Source: DATFVA01 sp963771705 (GTDB lineage: Bacteria > Bacteroidota > Ignavibacteria > Ignavibacteriales > Ignavibacteriaceae). From it: a stretch of 64,000 nucleotides of DNA. The DNA lies in contig CAVYUP010000002.1 in assembly GCA_963771705.1 (NCBI GenBank), positions 330,435-394,434 of the forward strand. Direction: 5' to 3'. The position numbers and the translations under genes are program-made. This document shows, one piece after another, positions 24,942 through 34,535 of the stretch. Within the stretch, counting starts at the first letter, position 1; every line of letters begins with the position of its first letter. A model generated the notes under the pieces. It had not been told where the DNA came from, made no database searches, and saw nothing but the letters and a program-made list of their open reading frames with translations.

Positions 24942-26576
24942 ATGGCTGCACGGAACAGAGTAAAGTTTATTTTTGTTACAGGCGGAGTTGTTTCATCTCT
25001 CGGTAAAGGCATAACTGCCTCATCACTTGGTCTCCTCTTAAAACAGCGTGGTTATAAAGTTACCATCCAGAAATTTGATCCCTATATAAATGTCGATCCC
25101 GGAACGATGAACCCTTTCCAGCATGGTGAGGTTTATGTTACCGATGACGGGGCTGAGACAGATCTTGACCTTGGGCATTACGAAAGATTCCTGGATGTTA
25201 ATATGACACAGGCAAATAATACCACCACAGGACAGGTCTATTATGAAGTTCTTACAAAAGAACGACGCGGGGATTACCTGGGAGCAACAGTTCAGGTTAT
25301 ACCTCATATCACCGATGAAATAAAACAGCGCATGGTTAAACTCGCCGAACTGGGCGAATACGACATTATTATCACTGAAATTGGCGGAACAGTAGGTGAT
25401 ATAGAAAGTTTGCCATTCATTGAGGCAATGCGTCAGCTTATGATGCAGTACGGCAGGAAGAATACAATTAGTATTCATGTTACCCTTGTCCCTTATATTC
25501 CCGCGGCCGGGGAAGTTAAAACCAAACCGACACAGCATAGTGTGAAAAATCTGCTGGAACTGGGTATTCAGCCAGATTTGCTTATTTGCCGTTCCGAGAA
25601 AAAACTGGCAAAAGATATCCGTGATAAAATTTCACTTTTCTGCAATGTTGATACAAAATCAGTTATTTCTGCCTATGACTGTACTACAATCTATGAAGTC
25701 CCTCTCGTTTTTTATAAAGAGAAGATGGATTTAAATGTATTAAAAAGACTTCACCTTCCAGACCGGAAAATAAAATTGGATGACTGGGAACAATTCGTAG
25801 ATAATGTTAAAAATCCTCATAAAACAGTCGAAATAGCTCTTTGCGGCAAGTATGTGGAACATCTTGACGCTTATAAAAGTATTATGGAATCCTTCATTCA
25901 TGCGGGTGCCGAAAATAACGCTAAAGTAATTGTAAAATCTATAAGCGCAGAAAGATTTGATGAGGAAGATCCTGAGAAACTACTTGAGGGTATAAGCGGT
26001 ATCCTTGTTCCTGGGGGTTTTGGAGAACGTGGTATAGAAGGGAAAATTAAGGCAATTAAGTATGCCCGTGAGAATCAGATACCCTTCTTCGGAATTTGTC
26101 TTGGTATGCAGTGCGCGGTTATAGAATTTGCCAGGAATGTATGCGGAATAAGAAATGCTAACAGTTCTGAGTTTAAGAAAAATAAATATAGTGTAATTGA
26201 TTTGATGCCTGAGCAGAAAAATGTGAAGAATATGGGTGCTACAATGAGACTGGGTTCATATCCATGCAATATTCAGCCGGGAACTAAAGTTATGAAGGCC
26301 TATAAGGTATCATTCATCTCAGAGAGACATAGGCATCGCTATGAGGTTAATAATAAATTCAGGTCAAAATTGGCTGAAGGCGGCATGATTTTTAGCGGTT
26401 TATCACCAGACAGGGAACTGGTTGAGATGATCGAACTTCCTGATCATCCATGGTTTGTGGGGTGTCAGTTCCATCCGGAATTGAAATCCAGGGCAACGAA
26501 TGCTCATCCGCTGTTCCGTGAATTCGTAAAAGCTGCACTGGCTTATTCAGAAAATAAGTCTGCAGATTTAGGTTAG
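24942..26576 (+). CDS. pyrG: CTP synthase
   Basis: Converts UTP to CTP with ATP and glutamine. The N-terminal synthetase domain (1 to about 265) starts with 'FVTGGVVSSLGKGITASSLG' and has 'NVDPGTMNPFQHGEVYV' and 'HYERFLD' motifs. The C-terminal class I glutamine amidotransferase domain has the nucleophile in 'GICLGMQCAVIE' and the His-Glu pair in 'QFHPELKSR'. The 544-residue length is normal. ATG at 24942 is chosen because the promoter above would start transcription downstream of the alternative TTG at 24924; no clear Shine-Dalgarno sequence is present. Confidence 0.97.
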   Translation: MAARNRVKFIFVTGGVVSSLGKGITASSLGLLLKQRGYKVTIQKFDPYINVDPGTMNPFQHGEVYVTDDGAETDLDLGHYERFLDVNMTQANNTTTGQVYYEVLTKERRGDYLGATVQVIPHITDEIKQRMVKLAELGEYDIIITEIGGTVGDIESLPFIEAMRQLMMQYGRKNTISIHVTLVPYIPAAGEVKTKPTQHSVKNLLELGIQPDLLICRSEKKLAKDIRDKISLFCNVDTKSVISAYDCTTIYEVPLVFYKEKMDLNVLKRLHLPDRKIKLDDWEQFVDNVKNPHKTVEIALCGKYVEHLDAYKSIMESFIHAGAENNAKVIVKSISAERFDEEDPEKLLEGISGILVPGGFGERGIEGKIKAIKYARENQIPFFGICLGMQCAVIEFARNVCGIRNANSSEFKKNKYSVIDLMPEQKNVKNMGATMRLGSYPCNIQPGTKVMKAYKVSFISERHRHRYEVNNKFRSKLAEGGMIFSGLSPDRELVEMIELPDHPWFVGCQFHPELKSRATNAHPLFREFVKAALAYSENKSADLG

Positions 26577-26617
26577 TTTAGATATCTCTTCAAACAACTT
26601 TAAGTAAAAAATCCTTT

Positions 26618-28115
26618 ATGAAAGTATTCCTGACCCTTTGTTTTTTGTTTTCTTATTCATTTCTGATGTTCGGACAGCCCGCTATAGAAAAACAAATATT
26701 CAAAGGACTTGATGCGTGTTATAACTTTAACTGGGAACTGTCTGATCGTACTTTTAAAAGAATTAATGGAAAAGTATCCTGATGACCCGAGGGGCTATCA
26801 TTTTGAATCAAGTATTTATCTCTGGTACTACCTCGGCGGCAAGGATAAAAATGACCTGGATACGTTCGAAATATTTTCTGATAAGGCAATAGATAAAGCA
26901 GCAGCTATCCTTGAGCAGAATGAGCAGAGTGAAATGGCGCTTTATTTTCTTGGTGCAAATTATTGTTACCGTGCTATTGCATTCGGTAAAGCCGGCAATT
27001 TTCTGGATGCTGCCTGGGCAACAAAAAAATCTGAATCTTATTTGTCCCAGCTTCTGAAGATTAACCCCGGGCGAACTGATGCATACCTGGGGCTGGGACT
27101 GTACAACTTCGCTGTCGCCCAGATACCATCTGCTTTTCAATGGGCTTTGAACTTGGTAGGTATTAGCGGGAATACGGATATGGGGGTAAAATATATAGAG
27201 ACTGCTGCTGAGAACGGAAATTATACCCGGGTGGAAGCACAGTATTACCTGGCTCAGATTGAAATGGATTTTCTGATAGATTATGAATCCTCTGCTGCAA
27301 TATTAAAAAGACTTGTAAAAAAATATCCCCGCAATCTTCTTTTTAATTACTCATATGCTGTATTGCTTATGAAGCAGAGAAAACTGGGCGATGCAGAAAA
27401 ATTCCTTGATAAAGTGATCAGGGCAGGGGATACTAGGTTCAGCCAGATTACTTCATTTTCATACTTCCTTAAGGGTGATGTGAATTTCAGAAATAACAGG
27501 CTTGATTCAGCAAAAACATATTACCTTCATTTCCTCGGGAAAGCAGAAGAAAATGACTATACAGGAATAGCCGCTTACAGGTTGGGGATCTGTTATGAAG
27601 CCGAAGGAGAGAGAAATACTGCCGTAGAATATTTTGAGAAAGCCCGGAATGGGAATATGGACCTTGACGATGATATTTATGCAAAACGGAAAAGTGAAAT
27701 ATATATTAAGAGAAGGCTCTCGTCGATCGAACTGGATCTGGTCTATATCTCAAATATGATAGAGGCTGGAAAGTATAAGGTGGCATATGATTCGGTCAGT
27801 TCGGTTTATCCGGATATTCAGTTAGGAAAACTTCGGGCTGAAGCTCTGCTTTATAAGAGTGATGCGGCTTTTTATATGGGAAATTATCAGGAATCGGCAG
27901 ATCTTGCATCTAGGGTACTCGCTCAGGATACATCGAATGAAGGTTGGGTAATTCCATTTTCATATTATAATCTCGCAAGAGCAAATAAGAAACTCGGCAG
28001 CCTTGAAGCGATGAAACAAAATGCGGAAAAGGCGGATGAAGAAAATGACTACGACTATCAGAATAAGCTCAGGAATCTGCTGTCCCCCTTGCTGGATGAT
28101 CCAGTTAAAAATTAG
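26618..28115 (+). pseudogene. Secreted TPR-repeat protein with an apparent frameshift near codon 47
   Basis: An ATG at 26618 starts a clear signal peptide ('MKVFLTLCFLFSYSFLMFG') and about 46 codons, then hits TGA at 26780-26782. The rest of the protein continues in the next frame to 28115. Removing one A from the AAAA at 26756-26759 joins the frames as 'SDRTFKELMEKYPDDP', a normal TPR helix. The long downstream part (to residue ~500) is built of tetratricopeptide repeats such as 'EMALYFLGANYCYRA' and 'AAYRLGICYEAEGE'. The downstream frame by itself would start at 26709 with no signal peptide. Whether this is a true mutation, a sequencing error or recoding cannot be told from this window. Confidence 0.75.
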
Positions 28116-28159
28116 CTTGTGGTAAATCTAAGATTTAAGTTCTTACATGGTTAATTTGA

Positions 28160-28188
28160 TTGACAATCTTTCACTATTTCGGTAATTT
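28160..28188 (+). promoter_or_regulatory. Sigma-70-type promoter candidate for purN-purH
   Basis: TTGACA (28160-28165), 17 bases, TAATTT (28183-28188), about 20 bases before the expected transcription start and close to the purN TTG at 28215. The -10 is identical to that of the symporter promoter at 10277. Confidence 0.5.
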
Positions 28189-28214
28189 TCGCCAATATTA
28201 ATAAAGCGATTGAT

Positions 28215-28820
28215 TTGAAATTAGCTGTTTTTGTTTCGGGAAGAGGATCAAATCTCCAGTCAATTTTAGAGTCCCGGGAATTAGCAGAACTGATCGAGAT
28301 AAAAGCTGTAATAAGCGATAAGATTGAGTGCGGCGCCTTCGAAATTGCTAAGGATTATTCCGTCCCGACCTATGCACTTGGAAGCAAAGACGGTTTAATC
28401 AGCTATAATGACCTATCCAATTTATTATCTCAGCTTAAAATCGATCTGATTGTCCTGGCTGGCTTTTTAAAACTTATACCCGGCAATGTAGTTAAAGAAT
28501 TTAAGGGAAGAATAATAAATATTCATCCCGCCCTCCTGCCATCCTTCGGAGGAAAAGGTATGTATGGAATGAACGTCCATAAAGCGGTGTACAGCTCCTC
28601 AGCAAAGGTATCAGGAGCAACCGTGCATTTTGTGGATGAGTTGTATGATACAGGTACAATAATTGCTCAGGAATGTGTGGATATTCGCGATGTGAAGTCC
28701 CCGGATGAGATAGCAGCAAGGGTATTGAAGGTAGAACACAGGATACTCCCATCTGTTATTAAAATGATCGCAGAAGAGAGAGTTCAAATAATAAATAATC
28801 GTGTTGAGATTTTGAATTAG
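28215..28820 (+). CDS. purN: Phosphoribosylglycinamide formyltransferase
   Basis: Third step of purine synthesis: transfers a formyl group from 10-formyl-tetrahydrofolate to GAR. Conserved features include 'VFVSGRGSNLQSIL' for phosphate binding, 'LAGFLKLIP', the catalytic region 'INIHPALLPSFGGKGMYG' and 'GATVHFVDELYDTGTIIAQ' with the conserved His and Asp. 201 residues is normal. Starts with TTG. purH begins 14 bases after the stop, so the two late-purine enzymes form an operon. Confidence 0.95.
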   Translation: MKLAVFVSGRGSNLQSILESRELAELIEIKAVISDKIECGAFEIAKDYSVPTYALGSKDGLISYNDLSNLLSQLKIDLIVLAGFLKLIPGNVVKEFKGRIINIHPALLPSFGGKGMYGMNVHKAVYSSSAKVSGATVHFVDELYDTGTIIAQECVDIRDVKSPDEIAARVLKVEHRILPSVIKMIAEERVQIINNRVEILN

Positions 28821-28834
28821 AGCGGAAGTTAAAA

Positions 28835-30355
28835 TTGAAAAAATTAGCATTAATTAGCGTATCAGATAAAAGCGGAGCGGTTGAACTCGCAAAAGAATTG
28901 GTAAAACTTGATTACGGGATAATTGCTACAGGGAATACCGCAAAGAAGCTCTCTGCAGAAAATATTGAGGTAACTGAGATAAGTACAATCACCGGTTCCC
29001 CTGAAATATTTGACGGGAGGGTAAAGACCCTTCATCCTAGGATTTTCGGCGGGATTTTGATGCGCAGGGATAATAAAGAAGACCAGAAGCAGGCAGAAGA
29101 AAATGATATTCATACAATAGATATCGTGTGCGTTAATTTGTACCCGTTTGTACAAACTGCTGCAAATCCTGATTCCACTCTTGAAGACATCATCGAAAAC
29201 ATTGACATCGGGGGACCTAGCCTTATCCGGGCTGCCGCAAAGAATTATAAATATGTTTCGGTACTGACTGATCCTGCACAGTACGGGACTTTCCTTGAGG
29301 AATTAAGGAAAGGAGAGGTCAGTAACAATACAAGATTAAAACTATCCATTGAAGCTTTCTCTCATACTGCATATTATGACACGCATATCTCCAATTACCT
29401 TGAGGATAGGTTTTCCATGCCTCATTCTTACTTAAGAGTTAATCTAAAAAAAGAGAAAGATCTCAGGTATGGGGAAAACCCTCATCAGAACGGTGCGTTA
29501 TACGGTAACTTTCATTCTTACTTTGATGTAATGCATGGCAAGGAACTTTCGTACAATAATATCCTTGATCTTCTTGCTGCAGTTGAGCTTGCAGAAGACC
29601 TGGGTGATAATAATACCTGTGTTATTATAAAACACCAGAATCCGGCAGGTGCTGCAAAAGGAAAGGATCCTTATGAAGCATATATCAAAGCATTACGGTG
29701 CGATCCGGTGTCAGCTTTTGGCGGTATCGTGGTCTTCACAGGTGAGGTTAATTCATCGTTAGCCGAAAAACTCAATGAAATTTTCCTTGAAATTATATGT
29801 GCTGCTTCTTATACAGAAGAAGCTATGCAGATTCTGAAGAAAAAGAAAGATCGACGATTATTAAAACAGCTTAAGTCGGTCAGAGTTGATAAATTTAATT
29901 ATAGGAACATTGCCGGCGGCGCTATTGTTCAGGATGCGGACAAGGCAACTCTTGACAAAGAAAAGCTCGAGGTTATTACTGAAAAGAAACCAACTGATAA
30001 AGAAATGAATGACCTTCAGTTTGCCTGGATTGTTTCGAAACATACGAGATCTAATGCTATTGTTTTCGCAAAAGATAATGCAACGCTTGCTGTCGGGGCT
30101 GGTCAGATGTCTAGACTCGACTCCGCAAAAATTGCATCTCTAAAATCCCGCGAACATGGATTGGATTTAACAGGATCAGTTGCTGCTTCAGATGCGTTTT
30201 TTCCATTCCCCGATACTTTGCTGGAAATAGTTAAATACGGCGCCGTTTCGGTAATTCAGCCCGGCGGTTCAGTCAGAGATAGTGAAGTAATCGAAGCTGC
30301 TAATCAAAACAATATTTCAATGGTTTTTACAGGAATCAGACATTTTAAACATTAA
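28835..30355 (+). CDS. purH: Bifunctional AICAR formyltransferase / IMP cyclohydrolase
   Basis: Last two steps of IMP synthesis. The N-terminal IMP cyclohydrolase domain has 'ISVSDKSG', 'RVKTLHPRIFGGIL' and 'NIDIGGPSLIRAAAKN'; the transformylase domain has 'IIKHQNPAGAAKG', 'DPVSAFGGIV' and 'ASDAFFPFPD', then 'VIQPGGSVRDSEVI' near the end. The length of 506 is normal. TTG start with GGAAG upstream. The mreB gene follows after nine bases, so the cell-shape genes may be read from the same transcript. Confidence 0.97.
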   Translation: MKKLALISVSDKSGAVELAKELVKLDYGIIATGNTAKKLSAENIEVTEISTITGSPEIFDGRVKTLHPRIFGGILMRRDNKEDQKQAEENDIHTIDIVCVNLYPFVQTAANPDSTLEDIIENIDIGGPSLIRAAAKNYKYVSVLTDPAQYGTFLEELRKGEVSNNTRLKLSIEAFSHTAYYDTHISNYLEDRFSMPHSYLRVNLKKEKDLRYGENPHQNGALYGNFHSYFDVMHGKELSYNNILDLLAAVELAEDLGDNNTCVIIKHQNPAGAAKGKDPYEAYIKALRCDPVSAFGGIVVFTGEVNSSLAEKLNEIFLEIICAASYTEEAMQILKKKKDRRLLKQLKSVRVDKFNYRNIAGGAIVQDADKATLDKEKLEVITEKKPTDKEMNDLQFAWIVSKHTRSNAIVFAKDNATLAVGAGQMSRLDSAKIASLKSREHGLDLTGSVAASDAFFPFPDTLLEIVKYGAVSVIQPGGSVRDSEVIEAANQNNISMVFTGIRHFKH

Positions 30356-30363
30356 GAGGCATA

Positions 30364-31389
30364 ATGGGTTTATTTGATTTTTTCTCCGCAGATATTGCCA
30401 TAGATTTAGGCACTGCTAATACCCTTATTTACGTTAAGAACAAAGGGATCGTTCTAAATGAACCATCAATAGTTGCTTTTGATAAAAACAGCAAAAGAAT
30501 TATTGCACTTGGTAATAAAGCAAAGGAGATGCAGGGCAGGGAACATAAGGAAATACGTGTGACACGGCCTATGCGCGATGGCGTTATTGCCGACTTTGAA
30601 ATCGCTGAAGGTATGATCCGCGCTTTCATTAAAAAAGTTAGGGCGGGAGCATTTTCAGCCAGAAGGGTTGTGGTAGCGGTACCCAGCGGCGTAACCGAAG
30701 TTGAAAAACGTGCGGTGAGGGATAGTGCAGAGCACGCCGGAGCTAAAGAGGTTCATCTTATAGCTGAGCCCATGGCGGCTGCAATCGGAATCGGAATTGA
30801 TGTTGAAGCTCCTGTTGGAAATATGATAATTGATATCGGTGGCGGAACTACCGAAATAGCTGTTATAGCCCTCTCTGGAATTGTTAATGAAGAGTCGATT
30901 AGAATAGCAGGTGACGAAATGAATTATGCTATTATGCAGTACTTCAAAAAAAATCATAATATTCTGATAGGTGAAAGAACAGCGGAAGCAATAAAATGTG
31001 AAGTTGGTTCAGCTGTTCCGTTGAAAGAAGAGATAACTATTCAGGTTAAAGGAAGAGATCTGGTAGGTGGTATTCCTAAAACTACGGAGGTAAGTTCTGT
31101 TGAGATCAGGGAAGCTCTGAACGAAGCGGTCGTCCAGATAGTGGATGCGGTTCGTCAGTCGCTCGAAAGAACTCCGCCTGAATTATCAGCGGATATCCTT
31201 GACAGAGGCGTTATGATTACCGGCGGTGGAGCTTTACTAAAAGGTCTGGATGAACGTATAAGGATGGAAACCAACCTTCCCGTCCACGTTGCTGAAGATC
31301 CCTTGACTGCTGTTGTACGTGGTGCCGGAAAAGTAATTGATAACTTAAATCATTATTCAAAAGTTTTAATTCGTAACCGCAGATATTGA
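30364..31389 (+). CDS. mreB: Rod-shape-determining actin homologue MreB
   Basis: ATP-binding, membrane-associated filament protein guiding lateral wall synthesis. Motifs: 'DIAIDLGTANTLIYVKNKG' (phosphate 1), 'MIIDIGGGTTEIAVIAL' (phosphate 2), and 'VMITGGGALLKGLDERI' (adenosine loop). Residues 1-10 'MGLFDFFSAD' form the amphipathic membrane-binding start. 341 residues, complete. It heads mreB-mreC-mreD-mrdA-rodA, the full elongasome set, and its stop shares a base with the mreC start. Confidence 0.97.
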   Translation: MGLFDFFSADIAIDLGTANTLIYVKNKGIVLNEPSIVAFDKNSKRIIALGNKAKEMQGREHKEIRVTRPMRDGVIADFEIAEGMIRAFIKKVRAGAFSARRVVVAVPSGVTEVEKRAVRDSAEHAGAKEVHLIAEPMAAAIGIGIDVEAPVGNMIIDIGGGTTEIAVIALSGIVNEESIRIAGDEMNYAIMQYFKKNHNILIGERTAEAIKCEVGSAVPLKEEITIQVKGRDLVGGIPKTTEVSSVEIREALNEAVVQIVDAVRQSLERTPPELSADILDRGVMITGGGALLKGLDERIRMETNLPVHVAEDPLTAVVRGAGKVIDNLNHYSKVLIRNRRY

Positions 31390-32222
31390 TGTTTAGACTA
31401 CTTTCTAAATTATGGGAAAGTTTTAAAGAATATATAGTCCTTGTTGTACTCCTGATCATCAGCCTTTTTATTCTTTCACAAAATCAAAATCCGAAAGTCC
31501 GCCAGGTAAGGGCTGTCGCGTTCGGCAGCTTTGCTGTTGTTACTTCAGTGGTAAGTGATGTTATCAATATATCAAGCTATAAAAAAGAAAATGCGAGGCT
31601 TAGAGAAGTCAACGCAGAGCTTATGCTCCAGGTTAACAGGCTTCGTGAATACGGCATTGTTAACAGGGAATTAAAAAATCTTCTTAATCTTAAAGATTCG
31701 GTAAATTATCCTCTTATTCCCGCAGCTGTTGTCTCTAAATTGTCAACAAGATCGCAGGGAAGTGTGACTATAAACGTGGGGGCGAAGGACAGCGTAAAGC
31801 CGGGAATGCCTGTAATAAATGATATGGGTATGGTCGGAATTATTATCTCCGTTTCTAAGGATTATTCCATCGCTAGAACTTTGCAGAATATCGATCTTAA
31901 GCTTACGGTAAAAGATGAACGTAGCCGGATCGATGGGATAATGAAGTGGAACGGTAAAGAACTTGTTATCGTTGATGTTCCAAAGACCTACGATATAGAA
32001 CCGGGAGATAGAATTGTTACTTCAGATATAAGTTCAATTGTCCCGCTCCCTGTACCTGTGGGAATTATTACTGGATTAAATAAAGTAGAAACAGGCATCT
32101 TTAATGAAGCCCGGGTTAAATCTTTCGTGAACTTCGGCAGTGTTGAAAATGTATTTGTAATTGGTATAGTTGAAAGCAGACAGAAAAATAACCTCGAATT
32201 AAACTTTTATAATCGGAAATAA
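31389..32222 (+). CDS. mreC: Cell-shape protein MreC
   Basis: Elongasome scaffold in the periplasm: one membrane helix (about 15-32), a coiled coil around 'KKENARLREVNAELMLQVNRL' (residues ~62-82, quoted in part), then two beta-barrel domains with 'GSVTINVGAKDSVKPGMPV' and 'GDRIVTSDISSIVPLPVPVG'. Start is ATG at 31389 in a TGATG overlap with mreB. It activates PBP2/RodA, both encoded downstream. Confidence 0.93.
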   Translation: MFRLLSKLWESFKEYIVLVVLLIISLFILSQNQNPKVRQVRAVAFGSFAVVTSVVSDVINISSYKKENARLREVNAELMLQVNRLREYGIVNRELKNLLNLKDSVNYPLIPAAVVSKLSTRSQGSVTINVGAKDSVKPGMPVINDMGMVGIIISVSKDYSIARTLQNIDLKLTVKDERSRIDGIMKWNGKELVIVDVPKTYDIEPGDRIVTSDISSIVPLPVPVGIITGLNKVETGIFNEARVKSFVNFGSVENVFVIGIVESRQKNNLELNFYNRK

Positions 32223-32710
32223 TGCGGTCTCATTATATATTTTCTATCCTTCTGTTCTTTCCTCTTCTGGTAATTCAAACTACTGTAATACCGCTGGTTG
32301 CTATTAATGGGGTTATACCTGATCTGATTTTGATTCTTCTGGTCTTCTATGCGGTACGGTATGGACAGGTTTATGGAACAGTATTGGGATTTGTTTATGG
32401 TTTTCTTTTTGATCTGATTACCGGTAGTTTGCTTGGCAGCGCGATGCTCTCTAAGACTATTGCAGGTTTTACAGCAGGTTATTTCTCAAATGAAAACAAA
32501 AGAGAAGCCTATCTTAAATCCTATGTTTTCTCTCTGATAGTTCTTCTCTGTACCCTTATTGATACAATTGTTTATTCATTTTTCTCTACTATCGATTTGA
32601 GTAAGAGCATCCTGGTATTATTTTTTGAACAGGCTTTGCTGCCGGCACTTTATACAGCTGTCATCAGTATAATTGTCTCAATTTTTTATCCTAAGAGGAG
32701 TCTGAGTTAG
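32222..32710 (+). CDS. mreD: Rod shape-determining membrane protein MreD
   Basis: 162 residues with five or six membrane helices, consistent with MreD. 'VAINGVIPDLILILLVFYAVRYG' near the N-terminus (cited in part) matches the conserved Pro-Asp motif of the family. Start in a TAATG overlap with the mreC stop. Sequence divergence of MreD is high, so the call leans on position between mreC and mrdA. Confidence 0.87.
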   Translation: MRSHYIFSILLFFPLLVIQTTVIPLVAINGVIPDLILILLVFYAVRYGQVYGTVLGFVYGFLFDLITGSLLGSAMLSKTIAGFTAGYFSNENKREAYLKSYVFSLIVLLCTLIDTIVYSFFSTIDLSKSILVLFFEQALLPALYTAVISIIVSIFYPKRSLS

Positions 32711-32711
32711 T

Positions 32712-34535
32712 TTGAGATCTTCCAGCTTTGGTTCTCTGCAGAGAAAATCTATCATTTTCTTCATCATAGCTGCTTCCTTCGCCTTGCTGGCATTCCGTCT
32801 TTTCCAGATGCAGATTATTAACCATGAAGAATATGATGAAAAATCTGCCAGTAATAGTATAAAGGCAATTGAACAAACTCCCTTGCGAGGTATCTTTCTT
32901 GATAGAAATGGAGAGGTTGTTGTTAGCAACCTGCCTGCTTATACCCTCAGGATAACACCGGCTCAGTATGATCGTAAGTTAAACCATCTTCTTGAAAATG
33001 TGCTAGATGTTGATTCAGGATATATCAATAAAATACTCTACAATAACCGCATTTACTCAAAGTACGTTCCGGTGAGGATAAAAAGAGGTATTGATTTTAA
33101 GACTGTCTCCTGGCTTGAAGAGAATTCTGAATTTCTTCCGGGGGTTGACTATATAGTCGAAATGCAGCGTGGTTATCCTGCCGGTATTATGGGTTCGCAT
33201 ATGTTCGGTTATACTAAAGAAATTTCTCCCCAGCAGCTTGCAAAAGAAGATGATTATTATGATCCCGGCGATTATGTTGGAAACAATGGGCTGGAGAAAA
33301 CATATGAAAAATATTTGAGAGGTGAGAAAGGATATAATTATGTCCTGGTTGATTCAAGAAGAAAAGAGATAGGCCCATTTAAAGATGGAACAGCGGATGT
33401 TCAGTCGATTAAGGGGAATGATCTTGTCCTTTCCATTGATGCGGATGTTCAGAAAGCCGGAGAAGAGTCGTTTAAGGGTTACCGGGGAGCATTTGTTGCT
33501 ATTGAGCCGAAAACCGGAGAGGTGCTCGGTCTGGGAAGTTTTCCTGACTATGATCTGAATGCATTCTCCTATGTTACTTCAAGGGAATTCCTGAATAAGC
33601 TTTATACCGACAAGGATAAACCATTATTCAACAGGGCAACGATGTCTATGAAGCCTCCGGGATCTACTTTTAAGATAATGGAAGCTATTGCGGCTCTTGA
33701 TCTAGGAGTTATAAATATCAATAGCACTTTTTACTGCGGAGGAGGATTTACATTCGGCAGGTTCTTTAAGTGTGATGGAGTTCATGGATCTCTGAATGTT
33801 GTTCACGCAATTGAAAAATCATGCAATACTTTCTTCTATAACCTGATATACAAAATAGGTATTGATAACTGGCATACTTATGCATTAAAATTCGGTTTTG
33901 CTCAGAAAACCGGTATAGATATAGGTGAGGAAGCAAAAGGTTTTATTCCAAGTTCAGCTTATTATGAAAAGATATATGGACCCAACTGGCCAAGGAGTAT
34001 CATGGCTAGTCTTGGAATAGGCCAGGGGGAAGTAAGCATAACTCCTATCCAGCTTGCCAAATATGTGTCAATTATCGCGAATAATGGTACCACATACGTT
34101 CCGCATATTGTTAAGGGCTACCTGGATAATAAAACAAAGGACTTTATACCATTCAAATTTGATAAAATTAATGTAGGTATAGACCAAAAGGTGTTTGACA
34201 TCGTTAAACAGGGGATGTTTCTTGTAGTTAACGGTGCAGGGACGGCTGTCAGAATTAAATCAAATGAAATCCAGATTGCCGGTAAAACAGGAACGGCACA
34301 GAATCCTCACGGAAAAGATCATGCTTTGTTTATTGGTTTTGCTCCTTTTGATAATCCGCAGATTGCTGTGGCCGTTGTTGTTGAGAACGTCGGGTTCGGT
34401 GCAACGTATGCAGCCCCGATAGCAAAAAAGCTCATTGAAGCATACCTGCTGAAAGATAAGACGAAGAAAGATGAACAGAATAAATATGAACAGAAACTAA
34501 AGCAAAATATTATAGGGGCTTCCCTTGCGAATTGA
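32712..34535 (+). CDS. mrdA: Penicillin-binding protein 2 (MrdA), elongation transpeptidase
   Basis: Class B PBP crosslinking lateral-wall peptidoglycan. A membrane helix at about 13-30, a pedestal/dimerisation domain with 'RGIFLDRNGEVVVSNLPAY', and the transpeptidase domain with 'SMKPPGSTFKIM' (active-site STxK), 'KSCNTFFYN' (SxN) and 'IAGKTGTAQNP' (KTG). 607 residues is normal. TTG start preceded by AGGAG about a dozen bases away. Overlaps rodA by 11 bases. Confidence 0.96.
   Translation: MRSSSFGSLQRKSIIFFIIAASFALLAFRLFQMQIINHEEYDEKSASNSIKAIEQTPLRGIFLDRNGEVVVSNLPAYTLRITPAQYDRKLNHLLENVLDVDSGYINKILYNNRIYSKYVPVRIKRGIDFKTVSWLEENSEFLPGVDYIVEMQRGYPAGIMGSHMFGYTKEISPQQLAKEDDYYDPGDYVGNNGLEKTYEKYLRGEKGYNYVLVDSRRKEIGPFKDGTADVQSIKGNDLVLSIDADVQKAGEESFKGYRGAFVAIEPKTGEVLGLGSFPDYDLNAFSYVTSREFLNKLYTDKDKPLFNRATMSMKPPGSTFKIMEAIAALDLGVININSTFYCGGGFTFGRFFKCDGVHGSLNVVHAIEKSCNTFFYNLIYKIGIDNWHTYALKFGFAQKTGIDIGEEAKGFIPSSAYYEKIYGPNWPRSIMASLGIGQGEVSITPIQLAKYVSIIANNGTTYVPHIVKGYLDNKTKDFIPFKFDKINVGIDQKVFDIVKQGMFLVVNGAGTAVRIKSNEIQIAGKTGTAQNPHGKDHALFIGFAPFDNPQIAVAVVVENVGFGATYAAPIAKKLIEAYLLKDKTKKDEQNKYEQKLKQNIIGASLAN

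Noticed and set aside
25038..25538. 166-codon minus-strand frame inside pyrG
   Set aside because: Opposite the highly conserved CTP synthase domain, with no ribosome-binding site or recognisable motif.
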